A stretch of DNA of 5,389 nt. It comes from an uncultured Coriobacteriaceae bacterium. Its GTDB lineage: Bacteria; Actinomycetota; Coriobacteriia; Coriobacteriales; UMGS124. The DNA is taken from assembly GCA_900555105.1 (NCBI GenBank), contig USJP01000138.1, forward strand, positions 1 through 5,389. Reading direction: 5' to 3'. The notes under the pieces are model-generated. The model worked only from the letters and a program-made list of their open reading frames with translations. It ran no database searches and was not told the origin of the DNA. Position 1 is the first letter of the stretch. Each line of letters begins with the position of its first letter. Shown piece by piece: positions 4,775 through 5,389 of the stretch. Position numbers and translations under genes: made by a program.

Positions 4775-5389
4775 ATGGCTATGCAGATGGTGAGGCTCGG
4801 GGACGTGTGCCGGGCGGCAAAGGAAGGCGAGCAGGACCTTACGGTGGCCGAGCGCTCGGCGCGCAAGGGGCCGTACGCCTACTTTGCCGACAACTGTCAG
4901 TCGTTTGGTGTCGATGATTGGCTTGTGGATGCGGGCGGTGCAATCATTGTCCCTGCGTACGGCCAGATTGTGGCAAACACCGGGTATGTCATGGCGCGCA
5001 AGGAGCAGGGGCGCTTCTCCTTTGGCAAGCAGGTGTATGCCCTCGTGCCCCACGACCGCACCGACACCGACTACCTCTACAACGTCATCACGCACTCCCC
5101 GCAGGTGGCCCACCAGGTCACCGGAACCCCTCAGCTGCGCCAGATTTCCCTAACCGCGCTGCTTGCCTCGCGCATTCCCTGGCCCTGCCGCGCTGTGCGC
5201 GACGCGTTTGTCGAGATGATTGAGGCTGACGAGGCCGAGTTCAAGCGCCTGCGCGCCCTGCCTGCCCAGCTTATGGCCGAGGGTGACGAGGCGTTTGCGA
5301 GCATCGTGGCCGCCGACGGTTCCGAGACCCTCGCCATGGCGGATGCCGTGGCATGGCGCACGGGCACCTCGGTGGCGGCCGAGCTGCGC
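4775..5389 (+). CDS. hsdS-like: Type I restriction-modification specificity subunit (HsdS-like), first 205 residues; 3' end beyond window
   Basis: The frame is open to the right edge. It has the layout of an HsdS target-recognition domain: MVRLGDVCRAAKEGE (5-19), the KGPYAYFADN block (31-40) like the KGPYPYYGAN pattern of the family, GAIIVPAYGQIVANTGYV (55-72), FSFGKQVYAL (81-90) in place of the usual HAYVL strand, YLYNVI (100-105), and TGTPQLRQISLTALLASRIPWP (116-137), which matches the domain-closing TG-Q-L-L-I-P pattern. A helical spacer follows (about 139-172), and LAMADAVAWRTGTSVAAEL (186-204) looks like the opening of a second recognition domain, as expected for a two-domain HsdS. Such subunits choose the DNA sequence methylated or cut by HsdM/HsdR. 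No partner gene is visible; the gene lies 95 bp after metA on the same strand with no clear terminator between. It could instead be the specificity half of a fused enzyme. Confidence 0.7.
   Translation, partial: MAMQMVRLGDVCRAAKEGEQDLTVAERSARKGPYAYFADNCQSFGVDDWLVDAGGAIIVPAYGQIVANTGYVMARKEQGRFSFGKQVYALVPHDRTDTDYLYNVITHSPQVAHQVTGTPQLRQISLTALLASRIPWPCRAVRDAFVEMIEADEAEFKRLRALPAQLMAEGDEAFASIVAADGSETLAMADAVAWRTGTSVAAELR

Noticed and set aside
4676..5113. 145-codon minus-strand open frame opposite the HsdS-like gene
   Set aside because: The plus-strand frame carries recognisable specificity-domain blocks, and this one has no ribosome site or family signal.

Overview
The window is GC-rich chromosomal DNA (clearly above 60% G+C by eye) with actinobacterial-style codon use. 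The set of genes, the MetA variant and the base composition fit a gut-type Actinomycetota, most likely class Coriobacteriia (Collinsella/Olsenella-like). That placement is an inference from sequence character. No rRNA or other marker gene is present to prove it.

Layout. Positions 1-1285 (minus) hold the N-terminal 428 codons of a YbhJ-type aconitase-superfamily hydratase that runs off the left edge. Positions 1428-2612 (minus) encode a complete MalY/PatB-family PLP-dependent C-S lyase. Positions 2734-3468 (minus) encode a complete, very acidic 244-residue protein that I do not recognise. Between these last two genes, 2645-2726 forms an elaborate, nearly fully paired 82-nt inverted repeat. Positions 3469-3689 are a divergent promoter region: a perfect TATAAT faces left and a weaker promoter faces right. 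Positions 3690-4679 (plus) encode a complete MetA-family homoserine O-acyltransferase. Positions 4775-5389 (plus) hold the first 205 codons of a type I restriction-modification specificity (HsdS-like) protein, cut by the right edge.

How they work together. MetA activates homoserine for methionine synthesis. Glu at its position 111 predicts acetyl-CoA rather than succinyl-CoA as donor. The MalY/PatB enzyme could supply homocysteine by splitting cystathionine, or could degrade cysteine/cystathionine. The two therefore plausibly form a small sulfur-amino-acid neighbourhood, although they are transcribed in opposite directions. The acidic protein shares the divergent promoter region with metA and lies upstream of malY on the same strand, so it may be co-transcribed with malY through the hairpin element. 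The hydratase and the HsdS-like gene look functionally unrelated.

I see no tRNA, rRNA, CRISPR array, transposase, integrase or attachment site. The features most worth following up are the 82-nt structured repeat and the unrecognised acidic protein.
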